Source: Flavobacterium suaedae
Lineage (GTDB): Bacteria; Bacteroidota; Bacteroidia; Flavobacteriales; Flavobacteriaceae
Length of the DNA: 64,000 nt
Reading direction: 5' to 3'
Assembly: GCF_014642915.1 (NCBI RefSeq)
Contig: NZ_BMJE01000003.1
Location: 310,001-374,000, forward strand
Of the stretch, positions 17,940-26,732 are shown in pieces. The notes under the pieces were generated by a model that had not been told where the DNA came from, made no database searches, and saw only the letters and a list, made by a program, of their open reading frames with translations. The position numbers were made by a program, and so were the translations under genes. The stretch's first letter is position 1. Each line of letters starts with the position of its first letter.

Positions 17940-19526
17940 ATGGGTTTTACGGAAGAAATTGGAAAAAGACGTACGTTCGGAATAATATCACACCCCGATG
18001 CGGGTAAAACTACCCTTACTGAAAAATTACTGCTTTTTGGTGGAGCTATACAGGAAGCCGGAGCTGTAAAAAGCAACAAAATTAAAAAAGGTGCTACCAG
18101 TGACTTTATGGAAATTGAGCGCCAAAGAGGTATATCTGTTGCTACATCTGTACTGGCATTTAACTACAGAGATAAAAAAATAAATATACTTGATACTCCC
18201 GGTCACAAGGATTTTGCCGAGGATACTTTTAGAACATTGACTGCTGTAGACAGCGTTATTGTTGTAATTGACGTTGCAAAAGGGGTTGAGGAACAAACTG
18301 AAAAGTTGGTAGAAGTTTGCCGTATGCGAAATATACCAATGCTGGTTTTCATTAACAAACTTGACCGTGAGGGTAAAGATGCTTTTGATCTTATGGACGA
18401 AGTGGAACAAAAGCTTGGACTTACTGTTACCCCATTAAGTTATCCTATTGGTATGGGGTATGACTTCCAGGGGATTTATAATATTTGGGAGAAAAACATT
18501 AACCTTTTTAGTGGTGACAGTCGTAAAAACATTGAGGAAACTATTGCTTTTGATGATTTAAACAACCCTCAACTTGATGAAATAGTAGGTGCAGCACCTG
18601 CCGAAAAGTTACGTGAGGAACTGGAATTGATAAGTGAGGTATATCCTCCGTTTGACAGAGAGCAATATCTTGCGGGTAAACAACAACCCGTATTCTTCGG
18701 TTCAGCATTAAACAACTTTGGTGTTAGGGAACTGCTGGATTGTTTTATTGACATTGCTCCTCCGCCAAGACCAAAAGATTCTGATACCAGAACGGTAGAA
18801 CCAGAAGAGGATAAATTTTCGGGCTTTGTGTTTAAAATCCATGCCAATATGGATCCAAAACACCGAGACAGAATTGCTTTCGTAAAAATTGTATCAGGAG
18901 TTTTTGAAAGAAACAAACCTTACTTGCACGTAAGAAATAAAAAGAAACTGAAATTCTCCAGTCCAAATGCTTTCTTTGCTGAAAAGAAAGAAATTGTGGA
19001 TATTTCCTATCCCGGAGATATTGTAGGTTTACATGATACCGGTAACTTTAAAATTGGTGACACCCTTACCGAAGGGGAAGATATGAGCTTTAAGGGCATA
19101 CCTAACTTCTCACCTGAACACTTTAGGTATATTAACAATGCTGACCCAATGAAATCAAAGCAACTGGAAAAAGGTATTGACCAGTTAATGGATGAGGGGG
19201 TTGCACAGTTATTTACACTAGAGCTAAACAACCGTAAAGTAATAGGTACGGTAGGAGCACTGCAATATGAGGTAATTCAATACCGATTGGAGCATGAATA
19301 TGGTGCAAAATGTTCCTATGAAAACTTCCCTGCTTATAAAGCGTGCTGGATAAAACCGGAAGACCCTAAAAATGAAGAATTTGCTGAATTTAAAAGAATT
19401 AAACAGAAGTTTTTAGCTAAAGACAAACAAGGGCAACTGGTGTTTTTAGCTGACTCTGAATTTTCTATACAAATGGCTCAGCAAAAATATCCTAGCGTGA
19501 AGTTACACTTCACTTCTGAATTCTAA
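17940..19526 (+). CDS. prfC: Peptide chain release factor 3 (RF3)
   Basis: 528 residues. A translational GTPase that recycles RF1/RF2 from the ribosome. G1 motif SHPDAGKT (about 17-24), the conserved RQRGISV switch I (about 71-76), G3 DTPGHKDF (84-91) and G4 NKLD (138-141) are all intact. RF3-specific wording DFMEIERQRGIS distinguishes it from EF-G. It stands alone on the plus strand, divergent from the porP/porE unit and convergent with the large adhesin gene, sharing a terminator with the latter. Confidence 0.97.
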   Translation: MGFTEEIGKRRTFGIISHPDAGKTTLTEKLLLFGGAIQEAGAVKSNKIKKGATSDFMEIERQRGISVATSVLAFNYRDKKINILDTPGHKDFAEDTFRTLTAVDSVIVVIDVAKGVEEQTEKLVEVCRMRNIPMLVFINKLDREGKDAFDLMDEVEQKLGLTVTPLSYPIGMGYDFQGIYNIWEKNINLFSGDSRKNIEETIAFDDLNNPQLDEIVGAAPAEKLREELELISEVYPPFDREQYLAGKQQPVFFGSALNNFGVRELLDCFIDIAPPPRPKDSDTRTVEPEEDKFSGFVFKIHANMDPKHRDRIAFVKIVSGVFERNKPYLHVRNKKKLKFSSPNAFFAEKKEIVDISYPGDIVGLHDTGNFKIGDTLTEGEDMSFKGIPNFSPEHFRYINNADPMKSKQLEKGIDQLMDEGVAQLFTLELNNRKVIGTVGALQYEVIQYRLEHEYGAKCSYENFPAYKACWIKPEDPKNEEFAEFKRIKQKFLAKDKQGQLVFLADSEFSIQMAQQKYPSVKLHFTSEF

Positions 19527-19551
19527 TACAACATTTTATAGTAGTAAAATA

Positions 19552-19583
19552 AAAAAGCCCCGACTAATTAGTCGGGGCTTTTT
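19552..19583. terminator. Bidirectional terminator between prfC and adhesin gene
   Basis: Perfect palindrome with arms AAAAAGCCCCGACTAA and complement between two convergent genes; T-runs follow on both strands. Confidence 0.92.
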
Positions 19584-19606
19584 ACATTCTATATTGATTA
19601 AACTTT

Positions 19607-22600
19607 TTAGTTTTTCACAACTTTAAACGTTTCAACTTTGTTACCGCTTGTAGCTCTCACTATATAAGTTCCTGCTGAAAGCGATGACATATCAACTTTT
19701 ACAGTATTAGCATCAGCATTTGTTGTTAAAACTGACTGACCTAATAAATTATATACTGCTACTGACTGTATAGTGTTACTACACTCAACATTCAATACAT
19801 TATCAACAGGGTTAGGGTGGTAAGTAAACTTAACTGCTTTAAACCCTCCGTTAGCAAGTATTTCTTCTGCTGTTACTGCAAGTGCTTCACTTGTACAAAC
19901 TCCATCAGTGGCTACTGCATAATAAGTAGTACCGTCAACTAATACTGTAGTAGTTTCTATCATTGTAGTAAGTTCAGCATTGCTATACCATACTATATCA
20001 TTACCTGTAACATCAAGGTCTGCAATAGTTTCTCCTGAACCTACTTCAAACTCATGAGTAGCTTCACCTACAGGCATTGCAACAACAGTTACAGTTACAT
20101 CAACTGATGTTCTTGCACTCTCACATCCGTTTACTGTTTGTGATACATAATAAGTACCTGTCATAACTTCAGCATCCGTTGCTAAAGCATCACCGCCTGT
20201 TTCAGCAGCATACCACTGTACATTGTCTCCTGTTGCCATTAAATCTGAAACCATAGCCGAACCACAAAATGCCATTGCATCAGCAGTTGGAGCATCAGGT
20301 ATTGCATTTACTGTTATTGCAACAGCCGTTCTTGCACTTTCACACCCATTTACTGTTTGTGATGCATAATAAGTACCTGTCATAACTTCAGCATCCATTG
20401 CAAGAGCATCACCTCCTGTTTCAGCAGCATACCACTGTACATTGTCTCCTGTTGCCATTAAGTTTGAAACCACAGCCGAACCACAAAATGCCATTACATC
20501 TGCTGTTGGTGCATCCGGTATTGCATTTACTGTTATTGCAACAGCCGTTCTTTCACTTTCACATATATTTACAGTTTGCGATACATAATAAGTACCTGTA
20601 GTAACCTCTGCATCCATTGCTAAAGCATCACCTCCTGTTTCAGCAGCATACCACTGTACATTGTCTCCTGTTGCCATTAAATCTGAAACTACAGCCGAAC
20701 CACAGAATGTCATTGCATCTGCTGTTGGTGCTTCAGGAATATCATAAACTGTAACCGCAACCATTGTTCTTTCACTTTCACAACCATCTACTATTTGTGA
20801 TACGTAGTATGATCCTGTTACCAATTCAGTATCAACAGGAAGTGTTACATCTGTAGTTTCATCTGCATACCATATTGCAGCTCCTTCTACTGTAGCCGTT
20901 AAATCAGCAGCAGTAGCTGTACCACAAAATTCTAAAGGTGTTGCACCAGGTGCATTTGGTATTGGGTTCACTGTTATTGAAACAGCCGTTCTTTCGCTCT
21001 CACAATCGTTAACCATTTGTGATGCGTAGTACGTTCCTGTAGAAACTATTTCATTTACTGATAATACGGTACCACCGTTTTCAGTAGCATACCACTGTAT
21101 GTTTTCTCCTGATGTTACTACTAAATCTGAAACAGTAGTTAAACCACAGAATAATTGTGCATCAGCAGTTGGAGCATCAGGTATATCATTTACAACTACT
21201 TCTACCATTGCTCTTTCACTCTCACACTCATTTACTGTTTGTGAAACGTAGTAAGTTCCTGTAGTAACCTCAGCATCTGATGCAAGAGCTTCGCCTTCAG
21301 TTGTTACATTATACCAGTTTAAGTTTGTTCCTGATGTTACTGTTAAGTCAGCTACTGTAGTTAAACCACAAAACGTAAGGTTTTCAACTTCCGGTGCTGC
21401 TGTTATATTTAGTACTACTGCTACAGCAGTTCTTTCTGTACTTTCACAATCATTTACAGTTTGAGAAGCATAATATATTGTAGTCCCCGCAGTAAGTGCC
21501 ATGTCAGACTCCATTGCATTACCCGCTGCAGGAGCATCATACCAAGTAACATTTTCGCCATCTGTAGCAATATCTGCTAATGTAGCTTCACCACAAAATG
21601 TTTGTACAGTTTCTGTAACTGTTGGTGCACCCGGTATTGGGTTTACAGCTACTTCAACTGCTGTTCTTGCACTTTCGCAACCTTCGGTTGAAGTTTGTGA
21701 AACATAGTATGTTGCTGTCATTACCTCAGCATCCATTGCTAAAGCATCACCGCTTGTTTCTGCATCATACCAGTTTAAGTTCTCTCCTGATGTCACCTCT
21801 AAATCTGAAACTAAAGCTGAACCACAAAATGCCATTGCATCTGCTGTTGGTGCTTCAGGTATTGGGTTTACTGTTACGTCAACCGCTGTTCTTTCACTTT
21901 CGCAACCTTCAGCAATTTGAGATACATAATATGTTCCTGTTGTTATATCAGCATCAGAAGCAAGTACTGTAGTTGTAGTATCATCTGCATACCATAATGT
22001 TGTACCTTCTACTGTTGCATCAAGTTCTGTTACCGTTGTTGCACCACAAAAAGACAATGTAGTTACTGTTGGCACATCAGGTATTGGGTTTACCGTTACC
22101 TCTACAGTTGTTTTTTCACTTTCACAACCATTATCGTTTATTTGAGAAACATAGTACGTTCCTGTACTTAAAGCATCAGTAGCAGCCAGTATGTTTTCAT
22201 CAGCATCATACCATATCAGGTTTGGTGCATTTACTGTTACCTCTACATCATCAATCTGCCATGCTTTAGCATTACCGATACCTGTAGCTGAAGTATATTT
22301 AAAAGCGATAACAAGGTTTGAACCTATTGCACCGGAAACATCTAAATCACCAGATGCAGCCCAGTTCCAACCTCCTGAACTTAGTGTAGGAGATAGTGTT
22401 TCCCAACTTGTTGTTGTAACATCTCCTGTATAGTTATTTGTATAGAATACTTCTAAGTCAGGACCATCGTAATTTGAAGCGTTAATAAAGCTTATTGTAG
22501 CATCTGTTGCTTCGGCAGAAATTGCTATTGGGTTAGAAACCAACCAGTCCTCATTAACTTCCTGAAAACCGTTTATCCCGGCATAAGGAGCATTGGCAGG

Positions 22601-23947
22601 GTCACCTGTACTACTTATTTCCCAAAAATCATCTCCTGCTACATCAATTACGTTCCAGTTAGATAAATCTGTAAAATTATCTGTAAAAATTATTTGAGAA
22701 TATGCTGCGCCTGTTACTTCTAAATCTTCTACTGTTGTATCTCCGCAAAAAGACTGTGAAGTTGCAGCAGGTGCCGCAGGTAACGGGCTTAAAATTACAG
22801 GAACAGCAACTCTGTCACTCTCGCAACTAAATACTGTTTGAGAAGCATAGTAAACTCCTGTAGTAACTACTACATCAGTAGCTAGAGCTTCACCTCCTGT
22901 TTCGGCAGCATACCACTGTATATTTTCTCCCGAGTCAACTGTAAGGTCTGCAACTGTTGGAGTTCCGCAAAGTGATAGCGGGCTAACTGTAGGTTGTGCT
23001 ACAGTACCACATACATCAGTAGTTACAGTTATAGTATTTGAGTTATCCGATACATCAGTATCTGTATATGCTCTAACACGGTAGTAGTATGTAGTTCCTT
23101 CCTCAAGACCTGTTACTGTATAAAAAGTAGCATTGCCTACATCAAAACTGTCATAACCTTCCACAAAAGAAGGCGTAAAACCGTAATCAAAAGTATGCGA
23201 ACCTAAATCAGTGGTTTGTGCTGTACTGTTATAAGTAAAAGAAGAAACTATCCATTCTGAATCTGTTGCATTTGTTCCTGCCGAAGCAGCCCAGTCAGTA
23301 GTTGGATTAAGAACAGAAGATTTTCTTATTATAATGTGGTCTTTAGTTGCGTCACTAACTCCTGCCACAGCAAAAGCAGAACCCGGATCCGGTCCGTCTG
23401 TACCTATTGCATCAATTAAGTTAAAGGTATTACCATTTCCTCCATTCCATGCTAAGCCTACAGCGTCATCTCCGTTATGACTCATAAAACCTGTATCATA
23501 ATCATCTGCAACAGGATTATCTGAAGCATTATTCGCCACAACATAAGTTCCCCCGTCAGGTATAATTATAGATGAAAACTCATGTGTATCCTCTGTCCAA
23601 GTACCTCCATTAGAAACTCTCCATAATTGATAGTTACTTAAATCTACAGGAGCACCTGTACCATTATAAATTTCAATGTACTTTTTGCTTCCGCCACTAC
23701 CTTCTCCATACTCTGATATGAAAAGGTTGTCAGAAACTAAACCAGTACCAAAAGTATCTGATTCACTAATATCTAAATAATATCCTGTAGCTCCCGTAAC
23801 CGGTGCCCAGTTTGCCGTAAAACCATTAGGCACTACATCTGTTGCTGCGCTGGCAACAGGAGCCGTTTGGCTATACGAAATAGCAGTTAACATAATTAAG
23901 GCAAGGGTTAAAATGCCTTGTAGTGAACTTTGTAAATTTTTTACCAT
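19607..23947 (-). CDS. Giant T9SS surface protein: lamin-tail domain, twelve Ig_7-like repeats, sorting domain
   Basis: 1446 residues. A signal peptide (to about SYSQ, 27) is followed by a fibronectin-III domain whose two halves (about 28-73 and 257-310) are separated by a lamin-tail domain (about 76-255, starting FISEYGEG). Then come twelve Ig_7-like units of about 72 residues (FCG..., WYDAETSG, TGTYYVSQ, CESERTAV). The second unit is interrupted by a choice-of-anchor-J-like domain (about 419-573). Units 9-11 are nearly identical; unit 12 is degenerate. The last ~80 residues are a type A T9SS sorting domain (YHPNPVDNVLNVECS ... SSLSAGTYIV). It is probably a cell-surface adhesin; the ligand is unknown. 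It is monocistronic and has a -7 element TAATTTTG about 50 bases upstream. Confidence 0.93.
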   Translation of the reverse strand: MVKNLQSSLQGILTLALIMLTAISYSQTAPVASAATDVVPNGFTANWAPVTGATGYYLDISESDTFGTGLVSDNLFISEYGEGSGGSKKYIEIYNGTGAPVDLSNYQLWRVSNGGTWTEDTHEFSSIIIPDGGTYVVANNASDNPVADDYDTGFMSHNGDDAVGLAWNGGNGNTFNLIDAIGTDGPDPGSAFAVAGVSDATKDHIIIRKSSVLNPTTDWAASAGTNATDSEWIVSSFTYNSTAQTTDLGSHTFDYGFTPSFVEGYDSFDVGNATFYTVTGLEEGTTYYYRVRAYTDTDVSDNSNTITVTTDVCGTVAQPTVSPLSLCGTPTVADLTVDSGENIQWYAAETGGEALATDVVVTTGVYYASQTVFSCESDRVAVPVILSPLPAAPAATSQSFCGDTTVEDLEVTGAAYSQIIFTDNFTDLSNWNVIDVAGDDFWEISSTGDPANAPYAGINGFQEVNEDWLVSNPIAISAEATDATISFINASNYDGPDLEVFYTNNYTGDVTTTSWETLSPTLSSGGWNWAASGDLDVSGAIGSNLVIAFKYTSATGIGNAKAWQIDDVEVTVNAPNLIWYDADENILAATDALSTGTYYVSQINDNGCESEKTTVEVTVNPIPDVPTVTTLSFCGATTVTELDATVEGTTLWYADDTTTTVLASDADITTGTYYVSQIAEGCESERTAVDVTVNPIPEAPTADAMAFCGSALVSDLEVTSGENLNWYDAETSGDALAMDAEVMTATYYVSQTSTEGCESARTAVEVAVNPIPGAPTVTETVQTFCGEATLADIATDGENVTWYDAPAAGNAMESDMALTAGTTIYYASQTVNDCESTERTAVAVVLNITAAPEVENLTFCGLTTVADLTVTSGTNLNWYNVTTEGEALASDAEVTTGTYYVSQTVNECESERAMVEVVVNDIPDAPTADAQLFCGLTTVSDLVVTSGENIQWYATENGGTVLSVNEIVSTGTYYASQMVNDCESERTAVSITVNPIPNAPGATPLEFCGTATAADLTATVEGAAIWYADETTDVTLPVDTELVTGSYYVSQIVDGCESERTMVAVTVYDIPEAPTADAMTFCGSAVVSDLMATGDNVQWYAAETGGDALAMDAEVTTGTYYVSQTVNICESERTAVAITVNAIPDAPTADVMAFCGSAVVSNLMATGDNVQWYAAETGGDALAMDAEVMTGTYYASQTVNGCESARTAVAITVNAIPDAPTADAMAFCGSAMVSDLMATGDNVQWYAAETGGDALATDAEVMTGTYYVSQTVNGCESARTSVDVTVTVVAMPVGEATHEFEVGSGETIADLDVTGNDIVWYSNAELTTMIETTTVLVDGTTYYAVATDGVCTSEALAVTAEEILANGGFKAVKFTYHPNPVDNVLNVECSNTIQSVAVYNLLGQSVLTTNADANTVKVDMSSLSAGTYIVRATSGNKVETFKVVKN
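20088..20744 (-). repeat. Three near-identical 219-bp tandem repeats inside the adhesin gene
   Basis: Three successive 219-base units (20088-20306, 20307-20525, 20526-20744) encode Ig_7-like units 9-11. The phrase encoding NVQWYAAETGGDAL recurs exactly 219 bases apart. The other units of the gene are more diverged, so these three arose recently by tandem duplication or are being homogenised. Confidence 0.9.
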
Positions 23948-23996
23948 AGCTTTGATTTAAAGATTTTTAAATTTGGCATAAAAAAATGAATGCCAA

Positions 23997-24004
23997 CAAA
24001 ATTA
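23997..24004 (-). promoter_or_regulatory. -7 element (TAATTTTG) of the adhesin gene
   Basis: Minus-strand TAATTTTG fits TAnnTTTG and lies about 50 bases before the adhesin start codon. No clear -33 TTG. Confidence 0.4.
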
Positions 24005-24235
24005 AGCTGTTAGTAATAGTATAGTGTTTTACATAGTTAAAGATAACATTAAGGTATTGTTAACTAGTGAATTATAGAGTATTTTCAATATAATCAACAG
24101 CCTCTATTTTTTTAATACAATAGCATATTCATAATCTTTATCTTAAAACATAGGTTATATAAATACAACTATAGCTGTAATATTAAATCTTTGGTATAAA
24201 ATCGTGCTTTATAGTCATTCACCGCTCATTATTGT

Positions 24236-24243
24236 TATTTTTG
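24236..24243 (+). promoter_or_regulatory. -7 element (TATTTTTG) of udk
   Basis: TATTTTTG fits TAnnTTTG and lies 31 bases before the udk start codon. No clear -33 TTG. Confidence 0.45.
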
Positions 24244-24274
24244 CAAAAAAATAATCTTATACCTAATTTATCAG

Positions 24275-24883
24275 ATGCTTATTATAGGAATTGCCGGTGG
24301 TACCGGAAGCGGTAAAACTACAGTTGTACACCAAATAATGAACGAGTTACCTGCTAATGAGGTAGGTATAATTTCGCAGGACTCGTATTACAAAGACAAC
24401 TCTAATCTTAGTTTTGAAGACAGGTCTAAAATAAACTTCGACCACCCGAGAGCTATTGATTTTGAACTTTTAGCGGAACATTTACAAGATTTAAGGCAGG
24501 GCAAGGTAATAGAGCAGCCTGTATACTCTTTTATTACACACAACAGAACAGAAGATACCGTTATAACCCACCCTTGTAAGGTTATGATTGTAGAAGGTAT
24601 ACTTATACTTGCTGATGCCAAACTTAGAGAAATGTTTGACATAAAAGTATATGTACATGCTGACTCTGACGAAAGACTGATAAGAAGATTAAAAAGGGAT
24701 ATTGCAGAAAGAGGACGTGATATGGAAGAGGTTTTAAACCGATACCAAACAACCCTTAAACCTATGCATGAGCAGTTTATAGAGCCTACTAAAGCACATG
24801 CTGATATTATTATACCTAATGACAGGTATAATACTGTAGCTATTGATGTGGTAAGGGCAGTTATCAATCAACGTATTTCTTAA
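24275..24883 (+). CDS. udk: Uridine kinase
   Basis: 202 residues. It phosphorylates uridine and cytidine in pyrimidine salvage. The P-loop GGTGSGKTT (8-16), the SQDSYYKD substrate motif (about 39-46), DHPRAIDF and the lid motif RRLKRDIAERGRD are intact and the length is normal for the family. It starts a plus-strand run with divIC-like and methylmalonyl-CoA mutase genes; the 91-base gap to the next gene leaves it open whether they share a transcript. Confidence 0.96.
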   Translation: MLIIGIAGGTGSGKTTVVHQIMNELPANEVGIISQDSYYKDNSNLSFEDRSKINFDHPRAIDFELLAEHLQDLRQGKVIEQPVYSFITHNRTEDTVITHPCKVMIVEGILILADAKLREMFDIKVYVHADSDERLIRRLKRDIAERGRDMEEVLNRYQTTLKPMHEQFIEPTKAHADIIIPNDRYNTVAIDVVRAVINQRIS

Positions 24884-24974
24884 TATTGCCAACCCTGTTA
24901 CAGTTTATTTAAACTATGTATTTATTAATAAAAAGCAGTAAATTGTAACTGTTTATTATTACATTAGCTATACT

Positions 24975-25328
24975 ATGAAACTATTCCATAAACTAACCGA
25001 AAAATATCCTTTCCTCAAGTTCATTGGGAACAGATATGTATTGGTTACCATTTTTTTTGCTATATGGATGGTTTTTATAGATAATTACTCCCTGTATTTT
25101 GAGCATCCTGTTCTGGATAAGGAAATTGAAGAACTGGAAGCTAACAAAGCATATTACATACAGGAAATAAAAAAAGACAGTACAAGCATCAGGCATTTAC
25201 AAAACCCTGATCAGACTGAAAAATATGCGCGCGAAAAATATTACATGAAGCGCCAAAATGAAGATATATACATAATAGAGTTTGAGGAAGATGCATCTGA
25301 CAAAGAAGCATCAAATGAATCATTATAA
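24975..25328 (+). CDS. DivIC/FtsB-like septum formation initiator
   Basis: 117 residues: a short cytoplasmic N-terminus, one transmembrane helix (about 24-40, VLVTIFFAIWMVFID), then a periplasmic coiled coil (HPVLDKEIEELEANKAYYI) and the family's closing motif PDQTEKYAREKYYMKRQNED. Such proteins join FtsL and FtsQ/DivIB in the divisome. It ends 10 bases before the methylmalonyl-CoA mutase small-subunit start, so the genes are probably co-transcribed, as is common in Flavobacteria. Confidence 0.88.
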   Translation: MKLFHKLTEKYPFLKFIGNRYVLVTIFFAIWMVFIDNYSLYFEHPVLDKEIEELEANKAYYIQEIKKDSTSIRHLQNPDQTEKYAREKYYMKRQNEDIYIIEFEEDASDKEASNESL

Positions 25329-25338
25329 AAAAATATTC

Positions 25339-26715
25339 ATGAGCGATAATCTTTTTAACGATTTCGAACCGGTATCATCTAAACAGTGGAAACAGCAAAT
25401 ACAAGTTGACCTTAAAGGTGCTGATTATAACGAAACGCTAATTTGGGAAAGTCCGGAAGGTATTAAAGTAAAACCGTTATATCATTACGACGAATATGAG
25501 GCTGCCGCGCCCGCAGGAACAACAGCTTCACATTTCAATATATGTCAGGAAATATATGTACAAGATGTACAAAAATCTATAACCAGAGCTAACGATACAC
25601 TAAACAGAGGTGCAGAAAGCATCACGTTTATTATAGATAAGCCTGATACTGACGTAGAAATTTTACTAAACGGTATTGTTTCAAACAACATACCTGTTTA
25701 CCTAAATTTAGGTTTCCTTGAAATCGATTTCGTAAAACGTATTGACACTTTTGCAAAAAACAACCATACTACTATATACGTCCTGCTGGACCCTATCGGT
25801 CAGCTTGCCGATGATGGTAATTGGTTCCATAACATGGAAAAAGACTTAGATGCTGTAAGTACTTTAAGCTTATCGTGTACTAACATCAGCATACTTAGTG
25901 TAAACAGTAGTTTATATCAAAATGCCGGAGCAAATATTGTACAGCAAATAGCCTACACATTAGCACACGTTAACGAATATTTCAATACTGCACCTACCAT
26001 AAGCAAACCAATAACATTGCAGGTAGCAGTAGGTGCTAACTACTTTTTTGAAATAGCTAAACTAAGAGCCATTAGAAAACTATACAGAGTAATAGCCGAA
26101 GAATACGGGCACAACCCTGAATGCCACATTATAGCTACCCCAACAAAAAGAAACAAAACATTATATGATTATAACGTAAACATGCTTCGTACTACTACAG
26201 AATGTATGAGTGCTATATTGGGCGGAGCCGATGCAGTTATAAACATGGCTTATGATGCCATATACCACAAAAGCAACGAGTTTGGCGACCGAATAGCCCG
26301 TAACCAATTATTAGTCTTAAAACACGAAAGTTATTTTGATAAAGTAGATAACCCTGCCGACGGTTCGTACTACATAGAAGAACTTACTAAGCAGCTTAGC
26401 GATAAAGCACTTACTTTATTTAAAGATATAGAAGCGTCAGGAGGTTTTTTACATCAGTTAAAAGACGGAACAATACAGCGCAAAATAGAAGAAAGTGCCG
26501 CTAAAGAGCAGGAACTATTCAACGAAGGAAAAGAAGTGTTGTTAGGTACTAACAAATACCCTAACACAGATGATAAAATGAGCTGCGAACTGGAGCTGTA
26601 CCCTTTTGTAAAAACAGAACCACGAAAAACACTCATTAAACCAATTATAGAAAAGCGATTGGCAGAACAAATGGAAAGAGAAAGGCTTAATGGCGAAGAC
26701 ACCACTTGTTGCTAA
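25339..26715 (+). CDS. mutA: Methylmalonyl-CoA mutase small subunit
   Basis: 458 residues from the ATG at 25339 (MSDNLFNDF); the frame is open further upstream, but that would overlap the DivIC gene. The fold is the TIM-barrel of the non-catalytic subunit, with [20 protein letters not shown] and [13 protein letters not shown] recognisable. Unlike the ~620-residue small subunits of Actinobacteria, it ends right after the barrel and linker, without the C-terminal cobalamin-like domain. It pairs with the large subunit 17 bases downstream and acts in interconversion of succinyl-CoA and methylmalonyl-CoA. Confidence 0.93.
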   Translation: MSDNLFNDFEPVSSKQWKQQIQVDLKGADYNETLIWESPEGIKVKPLYHYDEYEAAAPAGTTASHFNICQEIYVQDVQKSITRANDTLNRGAESITFIIDKPDTDVEILLNGIVSNNIPVYLNLGFLEIDFVKRIDTFAKNNHTTIYVLLDPIGQLADDGNWFHNMEKDLDAVSTLSLSCTNISILSVNSSLYQNAGANIVQQIAYTLAHVNEYFNTAPTISKPITLQVAVGANYFFEIAKLRAIRKLYRVIAEEYGHNPECHIIATPTKRNKTLYDYNVNMLRTTTECMSAILGGADAVINMAYDAIYHKSNEFGDRIARNQLLVLKHESYFDKVDNPADGSYYIEELTKQLSDKALTLFKDIEASGGFLHQLKDGTIQRKIEESAAKEQELFNEGKEVLLGTNKYPNTDDKMSCELELYPFVKTEPRKTLIKPIIEKRLAEQMERERLNGEDTTCC

Positions 26716-26732
26716 AAAATCACCGTACTATT

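Larger units (their letters stand above)
23948..24274. other. Divergent intergenic region between adhesin and udk
   Basis: 327 bases, AT-rich, with no ORF, RNA gene or long repeat that I can see. It carries a minus-strand -7 element (23997-24004) and a plus-strand -7 element (24236-24243), so it looks like two back-to-back promoters. Confidence 0.6.

Noticed and set aside
20088-20744. Regularly spaced repeats that could suggest a CRISPR-like or satellite array
   Set aside because: The repeats are 219 bases, in frame, and encode Ig-like units of the adhesin.
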